This document shows, piece after piece, positions 36,136-45,376 of a DNA stretch of 64,000 nucleotides (the stretch's first letter is position 1; the number at the start of each line of letters is the position of its first letter). The DNA is from CALEAR01 sp035301485 (GTDB taxonomy: Bacteria > Pseudomonadota > Gammaproteobacteria > Pseudomonadales > Alcanivoracaceae): assembly GCA_035301485.1 (NCBI GenBank), contig DATGUF010000021.1:5205-69204 (forward strand). The letters run 5' to 3'. The notes beneath the pieces were generated by a model. The model did no database searches and was not told the origin of the DNA. It worked only from the letters and a program-made list of their open reading frames with translations. A program made the translations under genes and the position numbers.

Positions 36136-37461
36136 CTAACGTGCTCGCGCCGACCACGACTCTGGCAAAATAAAATGCCCCGCTATGGGCAGCCTTATTT
36201 CCACTTGCAACCCTTGCCCATCAGGTGCATTCACTACCGATAATCGCCCGTGGTGCATATCCACTATACGCTTCACAATCGCTAGCCCTAAGCCAGAGCC
36301 AGAATCTGTACGTGCTTTTTCACCACGAGAGAAAGGTTGTAGCAGGTTAGGTATATCTTCTTCAGGGATACCACCACCGTGATCTCGCACTGTTAACAAT
36401 ACATCCTGCCCACGCTTTTCAGTGCTTACCACCACAGGTGGCTCGCCATACTTTATCGCATTAGCAATTAAATTATTCAGCAAACGTTTAAACGTTAGGG
36501 GCTTCAACATCAACTGCGGTATATCCGCCAAATTGAGATCTATCTTGCCGTCGTTATAACGCTCACTCACTTCGTCAATCAGTTCATTTAGGTTAATAGC
36601 GCTAGCTGGCTCATCGGTGCCGTCGCGAATAAAGCCAATAAACTGCCCCAAAATGGCGTCCATATCTTCAATATCCGCCACAATACCTTCAGCGAGTTCT
36701 TTATCTGCAATAAACTCTGCTGTAAGCCGCATGCGCGTGAGGGGAGTACGCAAATCATGCGATACACCAGCCAACAGCAATGTTCTATCGTGTTGCGCTT
36801 GGGCTAACTCCGCTGTCATACGGTTAAAGGCTCGGTTTACGGCATTGATCTCTGCAGAACCACTTTCATCATCAAGCCTTGGCACCATATCGCCACGCCC
36901 TACCACCATGGCTACTTTTTCTAGTTTTTTGAGGGGACGGTTTAGCCCACGAGCTAAAAACAAACCGGCCAAGATGGCAAACAGGGGGATAGCGACACCC
37001 CAGCCCACAACGAGGTAACGGTCATAATCACGGAAAAACGTCATGGGCACGCGCATCCATTGCCCTTCAAACGAAGGCCCATTCAACCACAGAACAGGGC
37101 GCCGACTGTCTTCAAAACGTACTTGGATGGGCTCGCCCAAATGCCCCTCTACTTCTTCGCGAAAATTATTCACTATAGGGGCTATTACCCAAGGAACATC
37201 GCCCTCTTCAGCAGAAGGCGGGGTATCAAAACGAATACCTGTAACATCTGAAAAGCGCTTAGAAGCTTCAAGATCACGGGTTTCTTCGTAAAGTGTCAGC
37301 TCGGCTTGCAACTGAGTAAGTTGGGAATATTCGCGAATACCTGGCAAATAAGCGTTACGAGCTACAAACCAAAGTGTTAGCACCTGAGTTAAAAACACCA
37401 CCATAGCTACCAGTAGTGCAGAACGAGAAAACGAGGTTTTAGGAATCAGGCGCTTTACCAC
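36136..37461 (-). CDS. envZ: EnvZ/AmgS-type sensor histidine kinase
   Basis: This is an inner membrane histidine kinase partner of the upstream OmpR. The 441 residues comprise a first membrane helix (about 13-33), a periplasmic domain of about 115 residues, a second helix (about 150-170) and a HAMP domain. The phospho-acceptor is H235 in AGVSHDLRTPLTRMRLT, and the ATPase domain has NNLIANAIKYG and GSGLGLAIVKRIVDMH. In pseudomonads the orthologous pair (AmgRS) answers envelope stress and aminoglycosides, while in enterobacteria it answers osmolarity. Beside tex and gshA the AmgRS-type setting is the closer match. Confidence 0.92.
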   Translation of the reverse strand: MVKRLIPKTSFSRSALLVAMVVFLTQVLTLWFVARNAYLPGIREYSQLTQLQAELTLYEETRDLEASKRFSDVTGIRFDTPPSAEEGDVPWVIAPIVNNFREEVEGHLGEPIQVRFEDSRRPVLWLNGPSFEGQWMRVPMTFFRDYDRYLVVGWGVAIPLFAILAGLFLARGLNRPLKKLEKVAMVVGRGDMVPRLDDESGSAEINAVNRAFNRMTAELAQAQHDRTLLLAGVSHDLRTPLTRMRLTAEFIADKELAEGIVADIEDMDAILGQFIGFIRDGTDEPASAINLNELIDEVSERYNDGKIDLNLADIPQLMLKPLTFKRLLNNLIANAIKYGEPPVVVSTEKRGQDVLLTVRDHGGGIPEEDIPNLLQPFSRGEKARTDSGSGLGLAIVKRIVDMHHGRLSVVNAPDGQGLQVEIRLPIAGHFILPESWSARAR

Positions 37462-37487
37462 TTTGCCCCCTTACATAAATTTAAACA

Positions 37488-38201
37488 TTAGTCTGGTACA
37501 AACACATACCCTACCCCCCATACCGTTTGCACGTAACGGGGTTTGGCGGGGTCTTCTTCCAACAAGCGACGTAAACGTGACACCTGCACATCAATAGAGC
37601 GCTCCATGGCACTCCATTCACGCCCACGTGCTAGGTTCATCAGTTTATCTCGTGTTAAAGGCTCGCGCGGGTGCTGCACCAAGGCTTTTAACACGGCAAA
37701 CTCACCTGTTGTTAAGTTAATTTCTTCTTCGCCGTTATAAAGAAGGCGATTGGATAAATCGAGCAACCAAGGCCCGAATTCCACTTTTTCAGCATCTTGG
37801 CTAGGTGCACCCGGTACCTCGCGCACCTGACGACGCAAAATAGCACGAATTCTGGCATCTAGCTCCCGCGGGTTAAACGGCTTGGGTAGATAATCGTCCG
37901 CGCCGGCTTCTAGCCCTTCTATGCGCTCCGTATCATCGCCTTTCGCGGTAAGCATTAAAATAGGCAATTCTGACCCACTTTCACGCAGGCGTCGACAAAT
38001 AGACAAACCATCTTCGCCCGGTAGCATTAAATCGAGCACCATGATGGAGTAAAGCTCACGAGACAGGGCGCGATCCATTTGCTCTGCATCAGCCACGGCC
38101 TTCACTAAATAGCCTTGTTCCTCTAAGAACCGCTGCAGCAAGCCGCGCAAGCGTGCGTCGTCATCCACCACTAGTACTTTATCTTTTTGTTCCGCAGCCA
38201 T
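37488..38201 (-). CDS. ompR: OmpR/AmgR-type response regulator
   Basis: This is a DNA-binding response regulator of 237 residues (E. coli OmpR 239). The receiver domain has the acidic pocket VVDDDARLR, phospho-acceptor D57 in IMVLDLMLPGEDG and the switch lysine in DYLPKPFNPRELDAR. The winged-helix domain ends VWGVGYVFVPD. ATG 38201 is preferred to an upstream in-frame start at 38249 because AAAGGA precedes it at normal distance and the length then fits. envZ starts 26 bases after its stop. Confidence 0.94.
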   Translation of the reverse strand: MAAEQKDKVLVVDDDARLRGLLQRFLEEQGYLVKAVADAEQMDRALSRELYSIMVLDLMLPGEDGLSICRRLRESGSELPILMLTAKGDDTERIEGLEAGADDYLPKPFNPRELDARIRAILRRQVREVPGAPSQDAEKVEFGPWLLDLSNRLLYNGEEEINLTTGEFAVLKALVQHPREPLTRDKLMNLARGREWSAMERSIDVQVSRLRRLLEEDPAKPRYVQTVWGVGYVFVPD

Positions 38202-38467
38202 ATTTTTTCCTTTAGTGCTTATTCTGTTGTGTTGCTGATAGCTAGCCAACGCTAGCCTGATTATGACTCATCAGTTTTGCAACCGTAAATAGCAACACAA
38301 TATGTCATTCTATTTCTTCTCTGCACAACACCTATAACCTGCTTATAGCAAATGCGGCGAACACTAGCAGTAGAACATCATTAAACTAACACTGCTCGGC
38401 TTTTCCATAGGCAAGACGTTTTGTTTTACTGTAATATCACTCTTTTAACGGGCTACATGCTTGTTGA

Positions 38468-38543
38468 AAGCACCTATAGTGGTGCTTAATGATTCGTTCA
38501 TAGCCGCACATGCCGCTATGGTTCCACTGCATTTAGCAATGCA
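38468..38543. promoter_or_regulatory. Two inverted repeats in the ompR-tex intergenic region
   Basis: AAGCACC (38468-38474) is inverted at 38481-38487 with a six-base centre. TGCATT (38528-38533) is inverted as AATGCA at 38538-38543 with a four-base centre, 27 bases before the tex start. Neither has a T-run, so operator sites or leader hairpins are more likely than terminators. The remainder of the 369-base divergent gap (38202-38570) is AT-rich with no clear promoter that I can defend. Confidence 0.35.
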
Positions 38544-38570
38544 CTTCTTTAACCATCCTAGCGAAATTCC

Positions 38571-40913
38571 ATGCAGAGTATCGAACAGCTGATCGCCACC
38601 GAGCTATCTATTACCCCACAGCAAGCCACCGCCGCCATTCAACTCCTTGATGAAGGCGCCACCGTTCCTTTTATTGCGCGTTACCGTAAAGAAGCCACCA
38701 ATGGCCTCGACGACACCCAGCTGCGCCAGCTTGAAGAGCGCTTACAATATGTGCGCGAGCTTAAAGATCGACGCGAAACGGTGCTCAAAAGCATTGCTGA
38801 GCAAGACAAGCTAACCGATGAGTTAAAAGCGGCCATTTTAGCGGCAGATACGAAAACCCGTTTGGAAGACCTTTACCTTCCCTATCGCCCCAAACGCCGT
38901 ACCCGTGCACAAATCGCTAAGGAAGCAGGTCTTGAACCATTGGCTAATGCCTTGTTAGAAGATCCAACACAAGTGCCATTAACCCTTGCTGCAGAGTTTC
39001 TAAACGAAGAACACAAGGTAACCACTGCGCAAGAAGCCTTGGATGGAGCCAAACAAATTTTAATGGAGCGCTTCAGCGAAGAAGCTGATTTGCTCACTCG
39101 CCTTAGAACCTACTTGTGGGAACACGCCGAAGTGGTTTCCACCGTGGTGGAAGGCCAGGAAGACAAAGGCAAAAAATTCCAAGATTATTTCGATTACCAC
39201 GAAAAAATTGCCAATATTCCTAGCCATCGCGCCCTTGCTTTATTCCGTGGGCGCAAAGAAGCCGTGTTGCAAGTAGCCATGAAGCTTCCTGAAACCCTCG
39301 AGCAACAAATACCCCACCCTTGCGTGGCCATGGTGGCCCAACATGCGGGTTGGAAACACCAACAGCGTGCCGCGGACGATTGGCTGCAAGAAGTCATGGA
39401 ATGGGCATGGAAAATTAAGCTTAACCTGCACTTAGAAACCGAACTGCTCAACCGTGTTCGTGATGCAGCAGAGCAAGAAGCCATTGAGGTATTTGCCCGT
39501 AATTTAAGTAGCTTATTGCTCGCTTCGCCTGCCGGCCCACGCATTACTATTGGTTTAGACCCAGGCCTGCGCACCGGCGTAAAAGCAGCGGTAGTAGATG
39601 AAACCGGTAAGCTGCTCGAAGTAGCCACTGTGTTCCCCCATGCACCTAAAAAACAATGGGACCAAACCATCGCTACACTTGGCAGCCTATGCACAAAGCA
39701 CGGTGTTAATCTTATTGCCATCGGTAACGGCACAGCTAGCCGCGAAACAGATAGGCTTGCAAGCGAGCTAATTAAGCAGCTCCCAAAACTTAACCTTACC
39801 AAGGTGATTGTTAACGAAGCGGGAGCATCGGTGTACTCCGCTTCAGAGCTAGCAGCGAAAGAATTCCCTGACTTAGATGTTTCGTACCGTGGTGCGGTGT
39901 CTATTGCACGCCGCTTACAAGACCCTCTCGCAGAACTGGTAAAAATCGACCCTAAATCCATTGGTGTGGGCCAATACCAGCATGATGTGAGCCAAACAAA
40001 ACTGGCTCGCAGCCTAGATGCGGTGGTGGAAGACTGCGTAAACGCCGTGGGCGTGGATGTGAACATGGCATCCGCCCCCCTTTTAGCGCGCATTTCAGGC
40101 CTAAACCAAACCACTGCGAACAACATTGTGGCTTACCGCGAGAAAAACGGTGCTTTCCCAAACCGTGAAGCCTTGAAAGATGTACCACGCCTCGGCGCTA
40201 AAACCTTCGAACAAGCTGCGGGCTTTTTGCGCATTGCAGCAGGCGATCATCCTTTAGATGCTTCTAGCGTGCACCCTGAGGCGTACTCAGTGGTGGAAAA
40301 AATAGCCGCAACCCACGAAAAGCCTTTAGCGAGCTTAATCGGCGACAGTGCTTTCTTAACAAGTGTGAAAGCGGAAGATTTTATTGATGACAAGTTTGGT
40401 TTACCCACTGTCACCGATATTCTTAATGAATTAGAAAAACCAGGCCGCGACCCACGCCCCGAGTTTGAAGTGGCTAAATTCCGCGAGGGTGTCGAAAAAA
40501 TCAGCGACTTAAAACCCAACATGCAGCTCGAAGGCACGGTAACTAACGTCACCAACTTCGGGGCTTTTGTTGATGTGGGAGTGGGCCAAGATGGCCTTGT
40601 GCACGTGTCGGCATTGGCAGATAAATTCGTTAAAAACCCACACGATATTGTTAACCCTGGCGACATCGTCAAGGTGCGTGTATTAGAAGTGGATATTGAA
40701 CGCCAACGCATCAGCCTCACCATGCGCTCTGATACACCCGCTGCCAACGACGGTAGCCAACCGGCCAAAGATGGCAAACCCACACGCCGTAACGAACGTG
40801 GTGGGAAGCAACGCGCCCGCAAAGGGGCTGCGCCTGCGCAAGAGCGCAAAGGTACTTTTGCTGCCTTGTTTGAAAAAGCACAGCAAGAAAAAGATGGCAA
40901 AAAACGCCTGTAA
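38571..40913 (+). CDS. tex: Tex-family RNA-binding transcription accessory protein
   Basis: Tex is a cytoplasmic nucleic-acid-binding protein linked to transcription and toxin expression. The 780-residue length is standard. The N-terminal helical region starts with GATVPFIARYRKEATNGLD, the hallmark of the family. A YqgF-like RNase H fold begins at ITIGLDPGLRTGVKAAVVD. Helix-hairpin-helix motifs surround GLNQTTANNIV. An S1 domain (LEGTVTNVTNFGAFVDVGVGQ) lies near residue 650, before a basic tail. It is divergent from ompR and followed by gshA after 57 bases. Confidence 0.96.
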   Translation: MQSIEQLIATELSITPQQATAAIQLLDEGATVPFIARYRKEATNGLDDTQLRQLEERLQYVRELKDRRETVLKSIAEQDKLTDELKAAILAADTKTRLEDLYLPYRPKRRTRAQIAKEAGLEPLANALLEDPTQVPLTLAAEFLNEEHKVTTAQEALDGAKQILMERFSEEADLLTRLRTYLWEHAEVVSTVVEGQEDKGKKFQDYFDYHEKIANIPSHRALALFRGRKEAVLQVAMKLPETLEQQIPHPCVAMVAQHAGWKHQQRAADDWLQEVMEWAWKIKLNLHLETELLNRVRDAAEQEAIEVFARNLSSLLLASPAGPRITIGLDPGLRTGVKAAVVDETGKLLEVATVFPHAPKKQWDQTIATLGSLCTKHGVNLIAIGNGTASRETDRLASELIKQLPKLNLTKVIVNEAGASVYSASELAAKEFPDLDVSYRGAVSIARRLQDPLAELVKIDPKSIGVGQYQHDVSQTKLARSLDAVVEDCVNAVGVDVNMASAPLLARISGLNQTTANNIVAYREKNGAFPNREALKDVPRLGAKTFEQAAGFLRIAAGDHPLDASSVHPEAYSVVEKIAATHEKPLASLIGDSAFLTSVKAEDFIDDKFGLPTVTDILNELEKPGRDPRPEFEVAKFREGVEKISDLKPNMQLEGTVTNVTNFGAFVDVGVGQDGLVHVSALADKFVKNPHDIVNPGDIVKVRVLEVDIERQRISLTMRSDTPAANDGSQPAKDGKPTRRNERGGKQRARKGAAPAQERKGTFAALFEKAQQEKDGKKRL

Positions 40914-40970
40914 CGTAATTTTTAAGGGCGCAAGCCCCGTAGTCATTAATGAGTTGATGAGGTTTATTTC

Positions 40971-42536
40971 ATGAGCGGTGTGCTTAGGAAACGTCTTAAC
41001 GCCTTAGTAGAAAACCAGGCGGTCCCCACGCTAGCCAATATGCGTCGTGGCTTAGAAAAAGAGAGCCTACGTATCACGGAGCGTGGCTATTTGGCGCAAA
41101 CCCCGCACCCCAAAGCGCTTGGTTCGGCACTCACGCACCCTTATATCACCACCGATTACTCTGAGGCGCTGCTTGAATTCATTACGCCGCCCACCGAATC
41201 GCTCAGCGAACCTCTAGATTTGCTAGAGCAATTACACCGCTACACCTATCAGCACATTGGCGAGGAGCTGCTGTGGGTGAACTCTATGCCCTGCATCATG
41301 ACAGATGATGATGGCATTCCCTTAGGTGAATACGGCACTTCCAACTCTGGACGCATGAAAAACGTATACCGCATGGGGCTTGGCAACCGTTATGGCAGGC
41401 GCATGCAAACCATCGCGGGCGTGCACTACAACGTCTCTTACTCAAAAGAGTTTTGGCGGCGCCACCAAGCGGCGGAGCAAGATAATAGTGAACTACAAAC
41501 TTTTATTTCCTGCCGTTATTTTGATTTAACACGAAACTTTCAACGTTACTCTTGGCTCATCAATTACCTGTTTGGCGCATCACCTGCGGTATGCGCTACT
41601 TTCTTAGATGGCCGCGACCATCAGCTAATTAACTTATCCCGCGGCACTTTATATCAGCCTTATGCTACCTCGCTACGCATGAGTGATCTTGGCTACCAAA
41701 ATAACGCGCAATCTGCATTATCAATTAGCTACAACAACCTCGATGAATACGTGCGCGATCTCACCAAAGCGATTAACACCCCTGAGCCTCTATACGAGGA
41801 AATTGGCGTGTTGGTGGACGGCGAATATCAGCAGCTCAATGCTAATATTTTGCAAATAGAAAATGAGTACTACTCTTCAGTGCGCCCTAAACAAACAGCA
41901 CGTTCTGGCGAACGCCCCACCCAAGCACTCGCAAAACGCGGCGTGGAATATGTTGAAATTCGCACGATCGATCTCAACCCGTTTGAACCCCTAGGTTTAA
42001 ACGAAGAGCAAATGCGCTTCCTAGATATGTTCGCCACTTATTGCCTCTTATCAGATTCACCGCAACTTGATGCATCCGTACTTAAGGCAGCGAAAGACAA
42101 CTTCCGCAAAGTGGTATACCAAGGCCGCAACACGAGTATTGAACTATGTAATTTTGGCACGCCCACCACGCTGAAAGATTGGGCCACCGAGCTGCTAGAT
42201 GATTTAGACGCCATTGCAGAACTATTCGACCAAGCTCATAACAGCACTGCTTACCGCAAAGCCGTGCAAGCCCAACGCAACAAAGTTAATAACCCTGAGC
42301 TCACTCCCTCTGCTCGCATTCTGCAGCAACTGGATGACAAGCAGCAAAGCTTCTTTGAGTTTGCTATGGAAAAGGCTAAAGAACACCAAGATTTCTTCCT
42401 TGCTGAACCAACAGAGAAAAAAACTGCGCAACAACTGGCAACATTAGCCACCGAAAGCTTACAAGAGCAAATAGAGATAGAAAACACTGACAGCATTAGC
42501 TTTGAAGAGTTTTTAGCGAACTATTATCGCGATTAA
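40971..42536 (+). CDS. gshA: Glutamate-cysteine ligase (GshA)
   Basis: GshA joins glutamate and cysteine in the first, rate-limiting step of glutathione synthesis. The 521-residue protein is the gammaproteobacterial type. It shows the start RRGLEKESLRI with the ATP/metal glutamates, ITTDYSEALLEFITPP, the substrate loop GVHYNVSYSKEFW and a later RTIDLNPFEP. It follows tex closely in the same orientation, as in pseudomonads, where one extra gene lies between them. dsbB follows after 85 bases, giving a thiol-chemistry neighbourhood. Confidence 0.96.
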   Translation: MSGVLRKRLNALVENQAVPTLANMRRGLEKESLRITERGYLAQTPHPKALGSALTHPYITTDYSEALLEFITPPTESLSEPLDLLEQLHRYTYQHIGEELLWVNSMPCIMTDDDGIPLGEYGTSNSGRMKNVYRMGLGNRYGRRMQTIAGVHYNVSYSKEFWRRHQAAEQDNSELQTFISCRYFDLTRNFQRYSWLINYLFGASPAVCATFLDGRDHQLINLSRGTLYQPYATSLRMSDLGYQNNAQSALSISYNNLDEYVRDLTKAINTPEPLYEEIGVLVDGEYQQLNANILQIENEYYSSVRPKQTARSGERPTQALAKRGVEYVEIRTIDLNPFEPLGLNEEQMRFLDMFATYCLLSDSPQLDASVLKAAKDNFRKVVYQGRNTSIELCNFGTPTTLKDWATELLDDLDAIAELFDQAHNSTAYRKAVQAQRNKVNNPELTPSARILQQLDDKQQSFFEFAMEKAKEHQDFFLAEPTEKKTAQQLATLATESLQEQIEIENTDSISFEEFLANYYRD

Positions 42537-42621
42537 TATCTGCCTATTAATAGTTAACGTTTGACAATAATCGTGCTAAAAAGAAAAGCTAAATATTAAT
42601 TTAATCAAAGAGCGCTTTGCC

Positions 42622-43125
42622 ATGACTAAACTATCTCCCCGCTATATTGCTTTTGCCGGTGTATTAATGAGCATATTCGCCATGGCATCGGCCTTATATT
42701 TGCAACACTTTGGCGGTTTAGAGCCCTGCCCCCTATGCACCTTTCAACGAGTGGGCTACGTGGCGGCTGGCGTTTTATTTTTCTTAGCGGCACTGCATAA
42801 CCCTGCACGGATAGGCCGCGTTATTTATGGCATTCTCATCGCCATTCCTGTGGTATGGGGAACTGTGGTTGCCGGAAGGCATATTTGGTTGCAAAACTTA
42901 CCAGCAGACCAAGTACCCGAATGCGGGCCCGGCCTTGATTACATGCTTTCTATTTTTCCGCTACAGGATGTTCTATCCATGGTCTTCAGCGGCTCTGGTG
43001 AATGTGCAGAAGTGGATTGGACCTTTATTGGTTTAACCTTGCCCGAACTTGCGCTAGCAGGTTTTATTGCTCTTTTTGCCACCGCCATAGCTTGGGTTGT
43101 TTGGCCTCGCTCTACACCTAATTAG
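42622..43125 (+). CDS. dsbB: Disulfide bond formation protein DsbB
   Basis: DsbB reoxidises DsbA in the periplasm and passes the electrons to quinone. The 167-residue protein has four membrane helices. The first redox pair is C36-C39 in EPCPLCTFQRVGY. The second pair is C101 and C128 in the second periplasmic loop. The arginine next to the first pair, which binds quinone, is present. A perfect TTGACA lies at 42561-42566, but no good -10 follows at the right distance. Confidence 0.95.
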   Translation: MTKLSPRYIAFAGVLMSIFAMASALYLQHFGGLEPCPLCTFQRVGYVAAGVLFFLAALHNPARIGRVIYGILIAIPVVWGTVVAGRHIWLQNLPADQVPECGPGLDYMLSIFPLQDVLSMVFSGSGECAEVDWTFIGLTLPELALAGFIALFATAIAWVVWPRSTPN

Positions 43126-43142
43126 GGTTTTACACACGCAAC

Positions 43143-43481
43143 GTGATTATCAATGGTTTTATCGTTTTACTCCTCTGCCAACTTCTTGGTGAGTTAATCG
43201 TTTATGGGTTGGGTCTGCCCTTACCAGGCCCCATCATGGGCATGCTCATTCTCTTAAGCGGCCTCATTGTCTGGCGCCCCTTGCAAACGCTCACAGCACC
43301 CGCAGCTAACGCCCTTATTAACAACTTAACGCTCCTCTTCTTCCCTATTGCTGCCGGCCTTGTACTTGAGTGGCATCGCTTTTCTCAATATGGTTTAGCG
43401 CTGCTCGTGGCGCTTGTATTTGGCACTATCATTACTATTCCTGTAGTGGCGTTATCACTACAAAGGCTACTGAAAAAATAA
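43143..43481 (+). CDS. lrgA: CidA/LrgA-family holin-like membrane protein
   Basis: This is a small membrane protein (112 residues) of the CidA/LrgA family. These are holin-like proteins linked in Gram-positives to murein hydrolase control, and with LrgB to pyruvate or glycolate transport in some organisms. Four hydrophobic helices are visible, with the family loop PLPGPIMGMLILL after helix 1. The start is GTG at 43143, 17 bases after dsbB. lrgB begins two bases after the stop, so the pair is translated together. Confidence 0.87.
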   Translation: MIINGFIVLLLCQLLGELIVYGLGLPLPGPIMGMLILLSGLIVWRPLQTLTAPAANALINNLTLLFFPIAAGLVLEWHRFSQYGLALLVALVFGTIITIPVVALSLQRLLKK

Positions 43482-43483
43482 CT

Positions 43484-44194
43484 ATGGTAGAACTATTACA
43501 GGGCCCGCTGTTTAGCTTGCTGCTCACTTTTGTGTGCTATCGCTTAGGCGAGTGGGTGTATAAAAAGAGTCATCGCTTTCCATTGTGCCACCCCTTAATC
43601 GTGGCCCTCGGCCCGTTAACTTGGGTGCTACACCAACTAGCTATTGATTTTAAAACCTATCTTGATTACACCCAGCTCTTACTCTTCATGCTAGGTCCTG
43701 CCACCGTGGCGTTGGCTTGGCCACTGTATAAGCAGCTCAACAACATTGGCGAAAACTGGCGTGCCATCCTCATTACCACCGTATTAGGAGCCCTCTTTGC
43801 TCTGCTTATCACCGTCTTACTAGCCGCGTGGCTAGGCGCCCCCATCGAAGTGCTAAGTTCCATTGCACCTAAATCCATCACCACACCCATTGCCCTTGAA
43901 CTGGTGCAACATACAGGCGGCTACATCGCTTTGGTGACTGCTGCGGTAGCTTTTACAGGCGTTTTTGGAGCCGTGGTGGCACCTCCTATTATGGATGCCA
44001 TAGGCATTAAAGATGAGCGCGTACGTGGTTTTACGCTTGGTTTAGTAGCGCATGCGATTGGCACTGCAAAAGCCTTTGAAGAAAGCCCCAAAGCCGGTGC
44101 CTTCGCTGGCTTAGCATTGAGTTTAACTGGCTTTGCTACTGCAATATTGCTGCCCTGGCTTTGGCCCACATTAACCCTAATGCTAGGCCATTAA
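43484..44194 (+). CDS. lrgB: LrgB/CidB-family membrane protein
   Basis: This is a polytopic inner membrane protein (236 residues), the usual partner of LrgA/CidA. The signature SIAPKSITTPIALEL and the later HAIGTAKAFEESPKAGAFAG are diagnostic. ATG 43484 is chosen; a longer frame from 43370 would run entirely inside lrgA and has no family similarity. The function in Gram-negatives is not settled: transport of small organic acids or export of a murein hydrolase have both been proposed. Confidence 0.9.
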   Translation: MVELLQGPLFSLLLTFVCYRLGEWVYKKSHRFPLCHPLIVALGPLTWVLHQLAIDFKTYLDYTQLLLFMLGPATVALAWPLYKQLNNIGENWRAILITTVLGALFALLITVLLAAWLGAPIEVLSSIAPKSITTPIALELVQHTGGYIALVTAAVAFTGVFGAVVAPPIMDAIGIKDERVRGFTLGLVAHAIGTAKAFEESPKAGAFAGLALSLTGFATAILLPWLWPTLTLMLGH

Positions 44195-44199
44195 GCAAA

Positions 44200-44229
44200 A
44201 CGCCCCGAGCTATGGCTAGCCCGAGGCGT
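44200..44229. terminator. Imperfect hairpin between convergent lrgB and FKBP gene
   Basis: A 13-base stem with two mismatches (44200-44212 with 44217-44229) and a four-base loop lies six bases after the lrgB stop. There is no T-run on either side, so termination is weak or factor-assisted. Confidence 0.5.
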
Positions 44230-44254
44230 GCAAAACTGATGTGTGAGTGATTAA

Positions 44255-45019
44255 TTACTCTGCATCAATTTCCAGCAACTCTACTTCGAATACCAGCACA
44301 CTGTTTGGCCCAATAGCACCGGTACCATGCTCGCCATAAGCTAGCTCTGGTGGTAACACTATGCGCCACTTATCGCCCACTGTCATGAGCTGCAGTGCTT
44401 CCTGCCAACCTTCGATAACATCACCAAGCGGGAACGTCACTGGCTCACCACGATCCACAGAGCTATCAAAGACTGTGCCATCAATTAACGTACCGTGATA
44501 GTGCGTGGTTACTAAGCTTTCTAGGGTTGGCTTTTCATCGCCTTCACCTTTGCTAAGCACTTCGTACTGCAAGCCGCTGTCTAGTACGGTGACGCCATCT
44601 TTCTCGGCGTTCTCCTGCATGTAAGCCTGGCCTTTCTCAGCAAGTTCTTGAGCCTGCGCCATTTGCTTTTGCTGCTCGGCAATCATTTCTTCCATTTTTG
44701 CTTGCTGGTAAGCATTAATGGCTTCTTCCATTTCTTCACGGGAAACGCTTAATTTCTTTTCGTCCACCCCTTTAATGCCTTGTGAAAGACCCTCTAAAAA
44801 AGAGTTCATGTCGAGGTCTTCCATGTTGTCTTTAAGCTGCTCAGCGCCTAAATAACCTAAGGCGTAAGATACTTTTTTAATGTCGTATGTGCCATTTGTA
44901 GCAGCCTGCTCCATCACTGCGGCATCTGCAGAAGCCGCATTGTCATTTTCAGAAACTGCTTTCTCACTGCCACATGCCGCTAACATTACTGCTGCAAAAA
45001 GCACGCTAATTTTTCTCAT
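44255..45019 (-). CDS. FKBP-type peptidyl-prolyl isomerase lipoprotein (FkpA/Mip-like)
   Basis: This is a periplasmic folding catalyst anchored by lipid (254 residues). The signal peptide ends in the lipobox LAAC. A serine/glutamate-poor linker is followed by a long helical FKBP_N dimerisation domain (VSYALGYLGAEQLKDN through the coiled KMEEMIAEQQKQMAQAQ). The C-terminal FKBP domain has THYHGTLIDGTVFDSS, VIEGWQEALQLM and LPPELAYGEHG with active-site aromatics. It stands alone, divergent from the monooxygenase gene. Confidence 0.93.
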   Translation of the reverse strand: MRKISVLFAAVMLAACGSEKAVSENDNAASADAAVMEQAATNGTYDIKKVSYALGYLGAEQLKDNMEDLDMNSFLEGLSQGIKGVDEKKLSVSREEMEEAINAYQQAKMEEMIAEQQKQMAQAQELAEKGQAYMQENAEKDGVTVLDSGLQYEVLSKGEGDEKPTLESLVTTHYHGTLIDGTVFDSSVDRGEPVTFPLGDVIEGWQEALQLMTVGDKWRIVLPPELAYGEHGTGAIGPNSVLVFEVELLEIDAE

Positions 45020-45332
45020 TCTTCCTCCACGTCATGCACTGCCTCACAGCAGCTTTGCATATTGTTTTAATTAAACTTCACAAGGTGCACACAGTGTGGC
45101 CTACCTTGAGCAAGCACTGCAAGCACCAAAAACAAAAATAGTGCGGCATTGCTGTTACCTTTTCAAGACTACCGCTACTCTTATTGGTTCAATAACAAAC
45201 CATAAAAACTGGTGCAGGAGCCATACTTTCTCGGCATCCTAATTGGCTCAGACGTCATTGGTACGAACACCTCATGCCATGCTCTTCATGCACGCAAGTG
45301 CTACAGTGCAAGGAACAAAATTAAAATAATTT

Positions 45333-45352
45333 ACAGCGCACACCGCTGTGCG
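45333..45352 (+). promoter_or_regulatory. Overlapping inverted repeats upstream of monooxygenase
   Basis: ACAGCG (45333-45338) is inverted as CGCTGT (45344-45349). In the same bases CGCACA (45337-45342) is inverted as TGTGCG (45347-45352). They lie 24 bases before the start codon, just after an AT-rich stretch (AAAATTAAAATAAT). Operator or alternative hairpins are both possible. The rest of 45020-45376, a 357-base divergent gap, shows nothing I can name. Confidence 0.4.
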
Positions 45353-45376
45353 TGCGCACAACAGTTGAGTACAAAC

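Noticed and set aside
39194..40126. Long open frame of 310 codons on the minus strand within tex
   Set aside because: It lies wholly inside a well-conserved gene, has serine/arginine-rich composition typical of a reversed frame and no recognisable motif.
42561..42566. Perfect TTGACA before dsbB as a promoter
   Set aside because: No -10 hexamer of reasonable quality lies 16-18 bases downstream.
43370..43483. Upstream extension of lrgB
   Set aside because: It runs in another frame through lrgA coding sequence; the LrgB family begins at ATG 43484.
45212..45376. N-terminal extension of the monooxygenase
   Set aside because: The extra 55 residues show no family similarity and cover the AT-rich promoter area and inverted repeats; ATG 45377 gives the normal FAD-motif spacing.
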